A stretch of DNA of 64,000 nucleotides from Candidatus Leptofilum gracile (lineage in GTDB: Bacteria; Chloroflexota; Anaerolineae; Promineifilales; Promineifilaceae), in assembly GCA_016713825.1 (NCBI GenBank), contig JADJOJ010000011.1, positions 1 through 64,000 on the forward strand, read 5' to 3'. Below the pieces are notes generated by a model, which saw only the letters and a list, made by a program, of their open reading frames with translations, was not told where the DNA came from and searched no databases. The position numbers were made by a program, and so were the translations under genes. This document shows positions 37,578 through 46,961 of the stretch, one piece after another (the stretch's first letter is position 1; each line of letters opens with the position of its first letter).

Positions 37578-37655
37578 TCTGTCACTTCCGCGTAAGCGGG
37601 AATCCAGGCCAGCACACAAAATGGCTACCCGCCTGCGCGGGTATGACACCAGTGA
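37578..37655. repeat. REP/dRS3-like repeat
   Basis: CTGTCACTTCCGCGTAAGCGGGAATCCAG near the left and ACCCGCCTGCGCGGGTATGACACC at the right match the widespread repeat whose spurious translation reads SLPRKRESR. Each half is itself a small hairpin. It sits between the sugar MFS gene and the PA14 GH3 gene, where it could act as an mRNA-stabilising or partly terminating structure. Confidence 0.75.
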
Positions 37656-37671
37656 AGTTTGCAAAATAAGG

Positions 37672-38865
37672 CTACTTTCTGGCCAGCGCCACGTGCGGTA
37701 CCTTGCGGCGCTGCACCATCATGATCACAAAAATGAGGCCGTTGATGGCCAGGCTAAAGAACACCAGCCAGGGCATGGTGCGCGCCCCAAACCGTTCAAT
37801 CGCTTGCCCGGTGAGCCAGGGCAGCACCACGCCGCCCAAACTGTCGCCCAAAATGATGATGCTGCTCATGGTGGCCGTGAGCGTGATCGATTGCCCGGCC
37901 AGGTTGTAGCCGGTGGCCCAGATGGGGGCCATGAAGAAGCCCACCAGCAGGGTGGCGGCCCACAGCATGGTGAGTGACCCTGGGGCCAAAATGGCCAGAG
38001 CCAAGGCGCTCAATCCGCCCAGGAAGGCAACCGTCAGGATTTGCTCTGGCGGGTAGCGTGTGGCCACGGCAATGGAGATGGCCCGGCCGATGGTGAACGA
38101 GAGCCAGAAGCCAGAGGTGAGGTAGGCGGCGCGGGTGGCGTCGGCCAGGTTTAGGGTGAGGGCGTAGGTGTAAATCCAGTTGCCAAAGGTAATCTCGGAG
38201 CCAACGTAGAAGAAGAGGAAGAGCATAGCGATGAGGATGGTGGGCAGCAGTTTACGCAGGTTTTGCTGGGGTTGGCTGTTTTCTTCTTGCTGGTCGCTGA
38301 GTTCTGGGCTGCGGGGCAGGAAGAGCAGGAACAGCCCCACGGGTACGGCCAGGCTGGCCAGGGCCCAGTACGATTGCTGGTAGCCGCCGCCCAGCTTGAG
38401 TACCTGGGCAAAGACGGTGGGGGCCAGGAAGGCTCCCAGGCCGAAGGCAAAATGCAGGCCGTTGACGTAGGGGCCTGCTTTTTTGCCGTGGGTCCACATG
38501 AGCAGGGTGTTGGCTCCGGTGTTGATGATGCCGCCGGGCAGGCCGTTGATGAAGAAGATGACGAGCAGCAGGGGCAGGCTGCCTGCCAGGGGGATGATGG
38601 CCAGCAGGGCGGCGCTGAGGAGTTGGGCCAGCCCCAGTATTTGGTGGCCGCGCTTGATTCGGTCGAAAATACGGCCGCTTAATGCCGTCCCCAACATGCC
38701 CCCCAACGCACCGACCAGAAAGATAGCGCCGATGGCTCCTAGCGTGCTGCCGGTTTGCTCGGCCAGCGAGGGCAGGGCCGGGCCGGTAATGCCCAGGCTA
38801 AACCCCAGGCTGATAAAAAGCAGGTAATACCCGATGGTATTGCGAAGTTTTTCGTTTTTTGTCAT
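37672..38865 (-). CDS. MFS transporter, probable sugar permease
   Basis: 397 residues with about 12 membrane helices. The first loop has LSGRIFDRIKRGHQILG (motif A variant). GLPGGIINTGANTLLMWTHG near 115-134 and LHFAFGLGAFLAPTVF resemble the FucP-like sugar:proton branch of MFS. In the glycosidase operon it may import a monosaccharide or short oligosaccharide released outside, or export excess (inference). It starts seven bases after the hydrolase stop, so the genes are likely co-translated. Confidence 0.86.
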   Translation of the reverse strand: MTKNEKLRNTIGYYLLFISLGFSLGITGPALPSLAEQTGSTLGAIGAIFLVGALGGMLGTALSGRIFDRIKRGHQILGLAQLLSAALLAIIPLAGSLPLLLVIFFINGLPGGIINTGANTLLMWTHGKKAGPYVNGLHFAFGLGAFLAPTVFAQVLKLGGGYQQSYWALASLAVPVGLFLLFLPRSPELSDQQEENSQPQQNLRKLLPTILIAMLFLFFYVGSEITFGNWIYTYALTLNLADATRAAYLTSGFWLSFTIGRAISIAVATRYPPEQILTVAFLGGLSALALAILAPGSLTMLWAATLLVGFFMAPIWATGYNLAGQSITLTATMSSIIILGDSLGGVVLPWLTGQAIERFGARTMPWLVFFSLAINGLIFVIMMVQRRKVPHVALARK

Positions 38866-38871
38866 GTGGTA

Positions 38872-39678
38872 TCAATGAATGGTAGCCAGGAAGGCGGTTA
38901 TGGCTTGTAGATAGACCGGGTAATTTTCACGGCGGATGTTGTGCCCGGCATTGGGCACGTGGGCAACCTGTAAATGGGCACAGCGCGTAGCTGCTTCTTC
39001 GGCCAGCGCGGGCGTGATGATGGCCCCTTGCTCTGGTTCGGCTGTGATGAGCAGGGTGGGGATGGTGAGGGCGGCCACAAAATCGCGCCACGGTTTGCCC
39101 ATGTGCAGGGCGCCAAGGATGGTTTTGTCTAGCTGCTGCTTGGCAGTGGCCCAGGCGGGGAATTCATCTTCGGGCCAGGTGGGGTTGCTGGCCTGGCCAA
39201 AGGCGATCAGTTCGGGCAGCGGCAGGGCATCCATTTGTTTGAGCCAGGCGTAGAAAGGGTTTTCTTGTGGCGGCTCGGGTGTGGCTGGGGGGTCTATCCA
39301 GGCGGGGTCTTCCAGGATGAGGGCGCGTGCCAGGTTGGGGTAGCGGGCACCCAGTTCGGTGGCGGTGAGGCCGCCCATGGAGTGGCCTGCCACAATGGGT
39401 TTTTCCAGGCCAAGGGCGTTGATGATGGCGGCGGCGTCGGCGGCGTTGTCCAGGGGGGTGCTGGGTTGGATGCGGGGGGAACGGCCGTGTCCGCGGGAGT
39501 CGGGCATGATCACATCGTGGGTGGCTTGCAGGTCTTGGGCCAGGCGTTGCCAGCAACGGCCGTTGTCGGAAAAGCCGTGCAGCAGCAGTAACGGTGGTTT
39601 TTGTCCGTCCCCGGTGCGCAGGTAATGAAAGGTGTCGTTTTCTATGGTAACGTCGGCGTCATGCCAGGGCATGGGCAT
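38872..39678 (-). CDS. Alpha/beta hydrolase
   Basis: 268 residues with CAGGAG upstream of ATG 39678 (ATG 39672 is possible). Oxyanion region LLLLHGFSDNGRCW, nucleophile elbow VAGHSMGGLTA (Ser near 103), acid Asp probably in the strand after TLLITAEPEQG, and His in PNAGHNIRREN. Members hydrolyse esters, lactones or epoxides. In this operon an esterase removing acetyl or other acyl groups from hemicellulose oligosaccharides is plausible but not shown. Confidence 0.88.
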   Translation of the reverse strand: MPMPWHDADVTIENDTFHYLRTGDGQKPPLLLLHGFSDNGRCWQRLAQDLQATHDVIMPDSRGHGRSPRIQPSTPLDNAADAAAIINALGLEKPIVAGHSMGGLTATELGARYPNLARALILEDPAWIDPPATPEPPQENPFYAWLKQMDALPLPELIAFGQASNPTWPEDEFPAWATAKQQLDKTILGALHMGKPWRDFVAALTIPTLLITAEPEQGAIITPALAEEAATRCAHLQVAHVPNAGHNIRRENYPVYLQAITAFLATIH

Positions 39679-39711
39679 AGGTGTGCTCCTGTCGTTGGGT
39701 TGGTAATTGTT

Positions 39712-41988
39712 TTAGCTGGTGGCTCCGTGTACTTGCTCTAGCAGCATGTTGGCCACATCATCGGCGGGTTGCGTCAGGGATTCTTCCCGGTAATGAAGGA
39801 AGCTCCGTAATGGTAAATCCATCAGAAAGCTGAGCATGTCGATGCCGATGGCCGTGTCTGCGGTGGCATCGTTGCCAAACAGGCCACCCTGTTTGGTTAG
39901 CTCATTAAACATCGGCTCCAGAATGGGTTTGCCGATGGGATCATCGAACCAGGCGCGAATGGTGGATTCGTTGTGCAAGATGGTGGGCAGTTGCAGAGTG
40001 GAGTGTACGGTTGCCGTGAGGGTGCAGCGGATGTCGGTGGCGGAGGCCCCAATCAGGATGTCGAACTGGCCATCTTCGGTGATCCATTGATGGTAGGCGG
40101 GGTCGTAGTAAGCGAAGGCGCGAAAGTTGAGCGGGATGGTGACGGTTTGGGTTTCACCGGGTTGCAGCAAGATTTTGGCAAACCCTTTGAGCTCTTTGAA
40201 CGGCCGTATCAATCGCGCTTCCTGATCATGCACATACACCTGTACCACTTCTTTACCAGCCAGGGTGCCCGTGTTGGTAATATCTACCGATACGGTAACG
40301 TCGGTCATGTCGCTGAAGCTGGTGGCCGAGAGCTGCGCGTTGCTGTAGGTGAAGGTGGTGTAGCTGAGGCCGTGGCCAAAGGGGAACTGTACGGGCACCT
40401 CTTTGGTGTCGTAGTAGCGGTAGCCGATGAACAGCCCTTCGCCGTAGCGCACCACGCCATTTTCCCCGGGGAAGTTGAGGTGGGCTGGGGTGTCAGACAG
40501 TTTAAGGGGGAAGGTTTCGGCCAGCTTGCCAGATGGGTTAACCCGGCCAAACAGGATGTCGGCAATGGCCCCGCCACCTGCCTGGCCCATGAGCCACGCT
40601 TCTAGCACGGCGGCGGTGCCGTCTAGCCAATCTCGCATGACTACCGGTGCGCCGTTGTTGAGGATGACGACGGTGTTGGGTTGAACGGCCGTTACGGCCT
40701 GAATCAAAGCCACCTGCTGCTCGGTCAAATCCAGATCGTGCCGGTCGTACCCTTCCGACTCTTTGAAGGTGGGCAGGGCAATGTAGAGCAGGGCCACATC
40801 GGCCGTTTGGGCGATGGTCACCGCTTCAGCGATCAGGGCTGGTTCAAAGCAGTCGTCGTCTGGGTAGCCAGGGGCAAAGCGCAGTTCGGCCCAGGGGGCT
40901 ACTTTTTGCAGCTCGACAAAGGGCAGATCGACCTGGGTTGGGTTGATGTGAGAGCTGCCGCCCCCCTGGAAGTGGGGCTGCTGGGCGGCCCGGCCAATGA
41001 CGGCAAGCTGCTGCGGATTTTGCAGCGGCAGCAGGCCGTTGTTTTTCAGCAGCACCATGCCTTCGGCGGCAACCTGACGGGCCAGGGCGTGGTGGGCGGC
41101 GGCGTCGAAGCAGCCGCTTTTGGGTGTTTGCCGGGCCAAAAGCGCCACGCCCACAATGCGGCGGACGGCTTCGTCTAGCGTTTGCTGCTGTAGCCGACCA
41201 TCTCGCACTGCTTCGATGATGGCGTTGATGTGGGTTTGCTTGGGGCCGGGCATTTCCAGGTCCAGGCCGGCTTGCAGCGAGGCTGTTCTATCGTGTACGG
41301 CACCCCAGTCGGAGACGACAAAGCCGGCAAAGCCCCACTCTTCTTTGAGGATTTTGGTGAGCAGCTGGTAATGTTCGGAGGCGTAGGTGCCGTTGATTTT
41401 GTTGTAGGCGCACATGACGCTCCACGGTTTGGCTTTGGTAACGGCCGTTTCAAATGCCGCCAGGTAAATTTCGCGCAAGGTCCGCTCGTCTACTTGGGCA
41501 TTGATGGAGAATCGCTCGAACTCCTGATTGTTGGCGGCAAAATGCTTTAGCGCGGTGCCCACGCCCCTGCTTTGAATGCCGTCGATCAGGCTGGCGGCCA
41601 GCTCCCCAGCCAGATGGGGGTCTTCGGAAAAGTATTCAAAATTGCGGCCACACAGCGGCGACCGCTTCATGTTGACGCCGGGGCCTAAAATCAGGTTTGT
41701 TTTTAGGGCAATGGCTTCTTCTGCCAATGCCTGCCCCAGCCTGTTCAGCAGCACAACATCCCAGGTGGCCGCCAGGCTAGAGGCGGTGGGGAAGCAGGTG
41801 GCCGGTAAGCTTTTGGTGTTCAGATGGCCATCGGGCACGCGGCGAATGCCGTGTGGGCCGTCGGACATGAACAGTTCTGGCAGGTTGAGTCTGGGAATGG
41901 GTGTGGTTGCCCAGGCGTTAACACCGGTGCACAAGGCTGCTTTTTCTTCCAGGCTCATTTGGGCCACGATTGCTTGAACATCAGACAT
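39712..41988 (-). CDS. GH3 beta-glucosidase (second)
   Basis: 758 residues from ATG 41988, where AAGGAG lies upstream; the ORF extends to 42078 into the GH2 gene without a site. The GH3 barrel has TALKHFAANNQEFERF and nucleophile Asp in GFVVSDWGAVHDR. The alpha/beta domain has GGGSSHINPTQVDLPF and YDRHDLDLTEQQVALI (acid/base region), then a fibronectin-III-like end. No PA14. It is a close paralogue of the GH3 at 44.7-46.9 kb, with matching motifs throughout, and lies beyond the GH2 gene, suggesting duplication within the operon followed by functional divergence. Confidence 0.95.
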   Translation of the reverse strand: MSDVQAIVAQMSLEEKAALCTGVNAWATTPIPRLNLPELFMSDGPHGIRRVPDGHLNTKSLPATCFPTASSLAATWDVVLLNRLGQALAEEAIALKTNLILGPGVNMKRSPLCGRNFEYFSEDPHLAGELAASLIDGIQSRGVGTALKHFAANNQEFERFSINAQVDERTLREIYLAAFETAVTKAKPWSVMCAYNKINGTYASEHYQLLTKILKEEWGFAGFVVSDWGAVHDRTASLQAGLDLEMPGPKQTHINAIIEAVRDGRLQQQTLDEAVRRIVGVALLARQTPKSGCFDAAAHHALARQVAAEGMVLLKNNGLLPLQNPQQLAVIGRAAQQPHFQGGGSSHINPTQVDLPFVELQKVAPWAELRFAPGYPDDDCFEPALIAEAVTIAQTADVALLYIALPTFKESEGYDRHDLDLTEQQVALIQAVTAVQPNTVVILNNGAPVVMRDWLDGTAAVLEAWLMGQAGGGAIADILFGRVNPSGKLAETFPLKLSDTPAHLNFPGENGVVRYGEGLFIGYRYYDTKEVPVQFPFGHGLSYTTFTYSNAQLSATSFSDMTDVTVSVDITNTGTLAGKEVVQVYVHDQEARLIRPFKELKGFAKILLQPGETQTVTIPLNFRAFAYYDPAYHQWITEDGQFDILIGASATDIRCTLTATVHSTLQLPTILHNESTIRAWFDDPIGKPILEPMFNELTKQGGLFGNDATADTAIGIDMLSFLMDLPLRSFLHYREESLTQPADDVANMLLEQVHGATS

Positions 41989-42055
41989 GATGAACTCCTT
42001 TTTCGGTTTGTTACAGGAGTTCTGAGAAGCAGAGACGGCGCTCAAACATTCCAGA

Positions 42056-44524
42056 TCATCCTGTGGCAAAAGAGTCATAAATAGAACGGATGCGCAGGGC
42101 GGCTTGGGCCTGCGCTAGAGTCCAGCCGGTGGGCAGTTGGCAGGTGATGTTTGCCGTACGGCCGTTTGGCAGGTCAAAGTAATTATCGCTAAAGATGACA
42201 TCAGCCCCTGCAAAGGAAAGCTCAACCAGCCGGGCCAGGGAACGGCCGTTGATGGCGATATGCAGCTGGTTGTTGTTTTGCTGGCAAACGGCCGTAAGGT
42301 CAGGATTGGTCAGCTGCAAATGCTTGGTGGGCGCAAAGTAAGCGGTTTGCTGCGACACAAATTTTTCATCTTGCCACAGCTGCGCCACAAACACCAGATC
42401 ACGCCGATTCGCATCCGTTACCTCATCTGCAAAATCGAAATCGGCCAGCGGGGTTGTGGCCAGCGGCGCGGCCGCTACAGGGATTGTCCCCGAAGCGAGT
42501 TGTTCGCCCGCCAGCGTTTCCAGGTACCAGTGCAGGTCACCTTGCCACGCCTCCAGCAAATCGCTGGTGATGTAGATGTTTTGCTGGGGCGGCGCATCCT
42601 CAACAGAAAGCAGCAGCGGGGCGTAAAAGCGGCGGGCGGCGTAATGCAGCGCCTTCCAGCGGCCAAAATAATCCAGGCTAGACCAGGAAGCCACCGGCCA
42701 GCAGTCGTTGAGCTGCCAGTACAGCGTGCCCGCCACGCGCTCACGGGCGCGCCGCCAATGCTCCACGCCATAGCGAATGCCTTCTGCTTGCAGCACCATG
42801 CTCAGGTACACCAGCGAATCAAAATCTTTGGGCAGGCGGAAGGTATCCAGCATCTGGCCTACCATCAGGCTGTTGCCGCTGTCGTTCTTTTGGTGGCGCT
42901 CCATGATGTAAGAGGTCATGTTCCAATCTATTTCGTCGGCGAAGGTTTTTATGGTGGCCAGGGGCGGCAGCGCCTGGAAGCCAAATTCGCTCATGAAGCG
43001 GGGGAACTGGTTGCGGTAAGCGGTGAACGGTTTACGGCCGTGCCACACCTCCCAGTAATGGGCATCTCCCTGAATTTGGCCATTTGGGTTTTCAAATGGC
43101 GTGTCGGATGAGGGGGAGCTGGGCCAGTACGGGGTGTCTGGGTCGATGGTGGTGCTCCAGTCGGCCAGCGTGTGGTGGAAGAATTGGTCGTAGGCGGCTT
43201 TCATGTCGGCCAGATCGGGGCGGGTCCAGCCCCAGTCGGCCCAGCCCCATTCCATCTCGTTGTTGCCGCACCACAGCGCCAGGCTGGCCCGGTGGCGCAG
43301 GCGGCGCACGTTTTCGTCTACTTCCAGGCGCACGTTTTCTAAAAAGTCTGGGTTGTCTAGCGGGTAAACGCTGCACGAGAAGATGTAATCTTGCCAGACC
43401 AAAATGCCGTATTTGTCGCACAGGTCATAGAACCGTTCTTCTTCAAAAAAGCCGCCGCCCCAGACGCGCAGCATGTTTTGGTGGGTTTTGGCTGCGCCGC
43501 GAATGAGGGCTTCCAGGTAGTCGTCGCTGATGCGGGTGGGGAAGGAGTCGGCGGGAATCCAGTTGGCCCCTTTGGCAAAGATGGGCACGCCGTTGACGAC
43601 AAATTCGAAGGAGCGGCCCCACTCGTCGGGGTCTTGGCGCAGCTGGATGGTGCGCAGGCCAAGCTGGTAGCTGCGCTGGTCCAGAATGGTGGTCTCACCT
43701 TGTCGTAACGTGACCAGAACTTGATAAAGGGGCTGTTTACCGTAGCCGTTGGGCCACCATAAGTGTGGATTGTGAATGGTGAGCTGTGAATTGTGAATTT
43801 GGGGGGTAACGGCCGTTTCCACCACAAATTCTTCGCCATGTGGGGCAACAATCTGCAATGTTGCTGTTAGACCTTCGGCCATTGGCCCGGTCAGGGTGAG
43901 GGCGGCGGAGACGGTGACCTGGCCATCGGCGTGGTTTTGCCGCAGGTGTACATCTGCCAGGCGCGGCCCGGCCTTGGCTTCTAGCCGAATCTCTTTCCAA
44001 ATGCCAATGGGCGGCAGCTGCGGCCCCCAATCCCAGCCAAACTGGCAGGGGGCTTTGCGTAAATAAGGGCTGCCGGGAATGGCTTGGGAGACGCCGGGTA
44101 ACGGCCGTTCCGCCTGCTTCTCGGTGATGTACTGCACCGGCGAGGCGAAGGTGATGAGCAGTTCATTCTCATTTGCCTGGAGGATATCTTGAACATCCCA
44201 GCGGTATTGGCGGAACATGTTGTTGGTTTCGCCCAACAGCTTGCCATTCAGCGTCACCGTTGCCAACGTATCCAGCCCATCACACACCAGCCAGATGTGA
44301 GATTGGCTCAAGATGGCTGATGCGGCAGCGAACTGGTAGCGGTATTCCCAATCTGCTTCGGCCACCCACTGCACTTTTTTCTCGTTGTCGCCCACAAACG
44401 GGTCTGGAATCTGCCCCAGGGCGAGTAAATCTGTATGTACGCCGCCGGGCACGATGGCTGGCAGCCATTCCTGCGATCCGGCCTGGCGAAAACGCCATTC
44501 CCCAGCTAAAGATTGAACGTTCAT
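42056..44524 (-). CDS. GH2 beta-mannosidase
   Basis: 822 residues, start ATG 44524. The N-terminal jelly-roll begins SLAGEWRFRQAGSQEWLPAIVPGGVHTDLL, typical of beta-mannosidases. Ig-like domains include NPHLWWPNGYGKQPLYQV, and the barrel follows from about 310. Acid/base Glu is in LALWCGNNEMEWGW and nucleophile Glu in FMSEFGFQALPP. It releases mannose from beta-1,4-manno-oligosaccharides. No signal peptide, so it acts on imported sugars. Residues just before NPHLWW (QIHNSQLTIHN) are encoded by five perfect 7-bp repeats, an insertion relative to the family. Confidence 0.95.
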   Translation of the reverse strand: MNVQSLAGEWRFRQAGSQEWLPAIVPGGVHTDLLALGQIPDPFVGDNEKKVQWVAEADWEYRYQFAAASAILSQSHIWLVCDGLDTLATVTLNGKLLGETNNMFRQYRWDVQDILQANENELLITFASPVQYITEKQAERPLPGVSQAIPGSPYLRKAPCQFGWDWGPQLPPIGIWKEIRLEAKAGPRLADVHLRQNHADGQVTVSAALTLTGPMAEGLTATLQIVAPHGEEFVVETAVTPQIHNSQLTIHNPHLWWPNGYGKQPLYQVLVTLRQGETTILDQRSYQLGLRTIQLRQDPDEWGRSFEFVVNGVPIFAKGANWIPADSFPTRISDDYLEALIRGAAKTHQNMLRVWGGGFFEEERFYDLCDKYGILVWQDYIFSCSVYPLDNPDFLENVRLEVDENVRRLRHRASLALWCGNNEMEWGWADWGWTRPDLADMKAAYDQFFHHTLADWSTTIDPDTPYWPSSPSSDTPFENPNGQIQGDAHYWEVWHGRKPFTAYRNQFPRFMSEFGFQALPPLATIKTFADEIDWNMTSYIMERHQKNDSGNSLMVGQMLDTFRLPKDFDSLVYLSMVLQAEGIRYGVEHWRRARERVAGTLYWQLNDCWPVASWSSLDYFGRWKALHYAARRFYAPLLLSVEDAPPQQNIYITSDLLEAWQGDLHWYLETLAGEQLASGTIPVAAAPLATTPLADFDFADEVTDANRRDLVFVAQLWQDEKFVSQQTAYFAPTKHLQLTNPDLTAVCQQNNNQLHIAINGRSLARLVELSFAGADVIFSDNYFDLPNGRTANITCQLPTGWTLAQAQAALRIRSIYDSFATG
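43765..43799 (+). repeat. Five 7-bp repeats inside the beta-mannosidase gene
   Basis: GTGGATT, GTGAATG, GTGAGCT, GTGAATT, GTGAATT run without gaps. They are the same GTG-led heptads found in the intergenic hairpins near 10.65, 17.16 and 44.58 kb. In the coding strand they give IHNSQLTIHN, in frame. Confidence 0.85.
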
Positions 44525-44577
44525 CCTTGTATGTCCTTATGACTTTTGGCAATTTGATGAGGTTGGCAGCCACTTTT

Positions 44578-44619
44578 GCGTGATGCGTGATGCTTTTGGT
44601 TACGCATCACGCATCACGC
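44578..44619. repeat. Perfect 16-bp hairpin of GTGATGC heptads
   Basis: GCGTGATGCGTGATGC (44578-44593) and GCATCACGCATCACGC (44604-44619) are exact inverted copies with a 10-base loop. It is between the third GH3 gene and the GH2 gene of the operon, where it may tune relative expression. Confidence 0.9.
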
Positions 44620-44657
44620 CCTGGTTGTCAGCCTCTTAAATTTCTAAAGACCTAAAT

Positions 44658-46943
44658 TTAGGCTGCGTGAACCTGTTGCAGCAAACCTGCGACCAAATCT
44701 TCTGGGTGCATGGGCAGGGCATCTTTTTGGAACATCAGCACGCTCACCAGGGGCATATCGCTAAACATTTCCATGATGTCCATGCCAATTGCGCCTTCTG
44801 TGCCGTACCGCTCATTGTCATCGCCGCCAAACGCTTTGCGGGCCTCGGCCTCCATTTGGGCATAAAACGGGCCAAAGATGGCCTGGCCGCGCGGGTCGGC
44901 CATCCATTCGCGGATGGTGGATTCCATGTCTAAAATGCAGGGCAGGTTCAGGGTAGATTCCAGCGTCACCGTTATCGTTTGGCGAATGTCGGCGGCTGAG
45001 GAACCGATGAGCAGGTTGAACTGGCCATCTTCGGTGATCCACTGTTTGTATTCGGGATGGTAGTAGGCAAAGGCGCGGAAATCCAGGTGGATGGTCACGG
45101 TTTTGGTTTCACCTGGTTCCAGGGCGACTTTGGCAAACCCTTTGAGTTCTTTGAACGGCCGTACCAACCCCGCCACATGATCATGCACATACACCTGCAC
45201 AATCTCTTTGCCTGCCATCCCGCCCGTATTGGTCACATCCACAGACACCGTTACCCCAGCTACATCCTTGAAATGGGTGGCCGATACCTGCGGGTTGCTG
45301 TAGGCAAAGCTGGTGTAGCTCAGCCCATAGCCAAACGGGAACTGCACCGGCATTTGCTTGGCATCGTAGTAGCGGTAGCCGATGAACAGCCCTTCGCCGT
45401 AGCGCACCTCGCCTGCACCGCCGGGCCAGTTCAGGTGGGCGGGCGTGTCGGCCAGCCTGGCGGGGAACGTCTCGGCCAGCTTGCCGCTGGGGTTCACCTT
45501 GCCATACAGCACGTCGGCAATGGCAGCGCCGCCTGCCTGGCCCATCATCCAGCCTTCCAGAACGGCCGCAACGTCATGAACCCAGTCACGCATCACCACC
45601 GGCGCACCGTTGTTGAGCACCACCACCGTATTCAGCTGCACGGCCGAAACCGCTTTGATCAGGGCAATTTGCTGGCTGGTCAGGTCCAAATCCTTCCGGT
45701 CATACCCTTCTGACTCCTTGAAGGAAGGCAGGGCGATGTAAAGCAGGGCCACATCGGCCGTTTGGGCCAGCGTCACGGCCTCGTCGATCATATCCTGGCG
45801 GAAGGAATTATCCGTGGGATACCCGGCAGCGTAGGTGAATTCGGCTTCTTCGGCCCGCGCTTTCAGCTCATTGAACGGCATGGCCACCTTGGTGGGGTTG
45901 ATGTGCGAACTGCCGCCCCCCTGGAAATGAGCATGTTCAGCAGAACGGCCGATTACCGCAATCTGCTGCTGATCTTTCAGAGGCAGCAGGCCGTTGTTCT
46001 TGAGCAAAATCATCCCCTCAGAGGCGATATGTTGGGCCAGCGCATGGTGCGCATCCACATCAAACGTGCCCGCTTTGGGCGTTTCGGCCGCCATGAACAC
46101 AATGCGCAAAATGCGGCGCACCGATTCATTCAGCACCGCTTCGTCTAAATTGCCAGACGTTACAGCGGCCACCACCTCTTTCACGCGGCGCTCCTGCGGC
46201 CCCGGCATTTCCCAATCCAGGCCACCTTTCAAGGCCGCCACCCGGTCGCGCACTGCGCCCCAGTCAGACACCACCAGCCCTTCAAAGCCCCATTCGTCCT
46301 TCAAGATTTGGTTGAGCAGATAATCATGCTGCGAGGCGAAGGTGCCGTTGACCTTGTTGTAGGCACACATCACCGTCCACGGTTGGGCTTGCTTAACCGC
46401 TTTCTCGAAGGCGGGCAGGTAAATTTCGCGCAGGGTGCGCTCATCCACCTCGGCGCTGATGCTGAAGCGCTGGAACTCCTGGTTGTTGGCGGTGAAATGC
46501 TTGAGCGAGGTGCCCACGCCCTTGCTTTGCACGCCGTTGATCATGCTGGCGGCCATCTCGCCTGCCAGGTAGGGGTCTTCGGAGAAATATTCAAAGTTGC
46601 GGCCGCCCAGCGGGGAGCGCTTCATGTTGGCTCCGGGGCCTAGCAGCACATCTACGTTGAGAGCGATGCATTCTTCGGCCAGCGCTTCACCCATCTGGTA
46701 AATGAGGGCTGTATCCCAGGTGGAGGCCAGGCAAGAGGCGGTGGGGAAGCAGGTGGCGGGGAAGCTGGTGGCGGCCACTTCGTGCACGTTGGGCACGCGG
46801 CGTACGCCGTGCGGTCCGTCGGAGACGATCATTTCGGGGACGCCCAGGCGTTCGATGGGGGTGGTGGTCCAGGCGCTGGCCCCGGTGCAGAGGGCGGCTT
46901 TTTCTTCGAGCGTCATTTGTTCGATTATGGATTGAATGTTCAT
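44658..46943 (-). CDS. GH3 beta-glucosidase (third)
   Basis: 761 residues, start ATG 46943 with AAGGA upstream. TSLKHFTANNQEFQRF, GLVVSDWGAVRDR (nucleophile Asp), GGGSSHINPTKVAMPF, YDRKDLDLTSQQIALI and the fibronectin-III-like end EIVQVYVHDHVAGLVRPFKELKGFAKV match the paralogue at 39.7-42.0 kb almost domain for domain. It likely acts on beta-glucosidic ends of cello-, laminari- or glucomanno-oligosaccharides; fine specificity is not readable. First glycosidase after the transporter and deacetylase genes, 18 bases from the deacetylase stop. Confidence 0.95.
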   Translation of the reverse strand: MNIQSIIEQMTLEEKAALCTGASAWTTTPIERLGVPEMIVSDGPHGVRRVPNVHEVAATSFPATCFPTASCLASTWDTALIYQMGEALAEECIALNVDVLLGPGANMKRSPLGGRNFEYFSEDPYLAGEMAASMINGVQSKGVGTSLKHFTANNQEFQRFSISAEVDERTLREIYLPAFEKAVKQAQPWTVMCAYNKVNGTFASQHDYLLNQILKDEWGFEGLVVSDWGAVRDRVAALKGGLDWEMPGPQERRVKEVVAAVTSGNLDEAVLNESVRRILRIVFMAAETPKAGTFDVDAHHALAQHIASEGMILLKNNGLLPLKDQQQIAVIGRSAEHAHFQGGGSSHINPTKVAMPFNELKARAEEAEFTYAAGYPTDNSFRQDMIDEAVTLAQTADVALLYIALPSFKESEGYDRKDLDLTSQQIALIKAVSAVQLNTVVVLNNGAPVVMRDWVHDVAAVLEGWMMGQAGGAAIADVLYGKVNPSGKLAETFPARLADTPAHLNWPGGAGEVRYGEGLFIGYRYYDAKQMPVQFPFGYGLSYTSFAYSNPQVSATHFKDVAGVTVSVDVTNTGGMAGKEIVQVYVHDHVAGLVRPFKELKGFAKVALEPGETKTVTIHLDFRAFAYYHPEYKQWITEDGQFNLLIGSSAADIRQTITVTLESTLNLPCILDMESTIREWMADPRGQAIFGPFYAQMEAEARKAFGGDDNERYGTEGAIGMDIMEMFSDMPLVSVLMFQKDALPMHPEDLVAGLLQQVHAA

Positions 46944-46961
46944 GGTGGTTGTCCTTAGCGT

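Noticed and set aside
37567..37977. 136-codon frame beginning with SLPRKRESR
   Set aside because: This is the well-known spurious translation of a REP-like repeat running antisense into the MFS gene.
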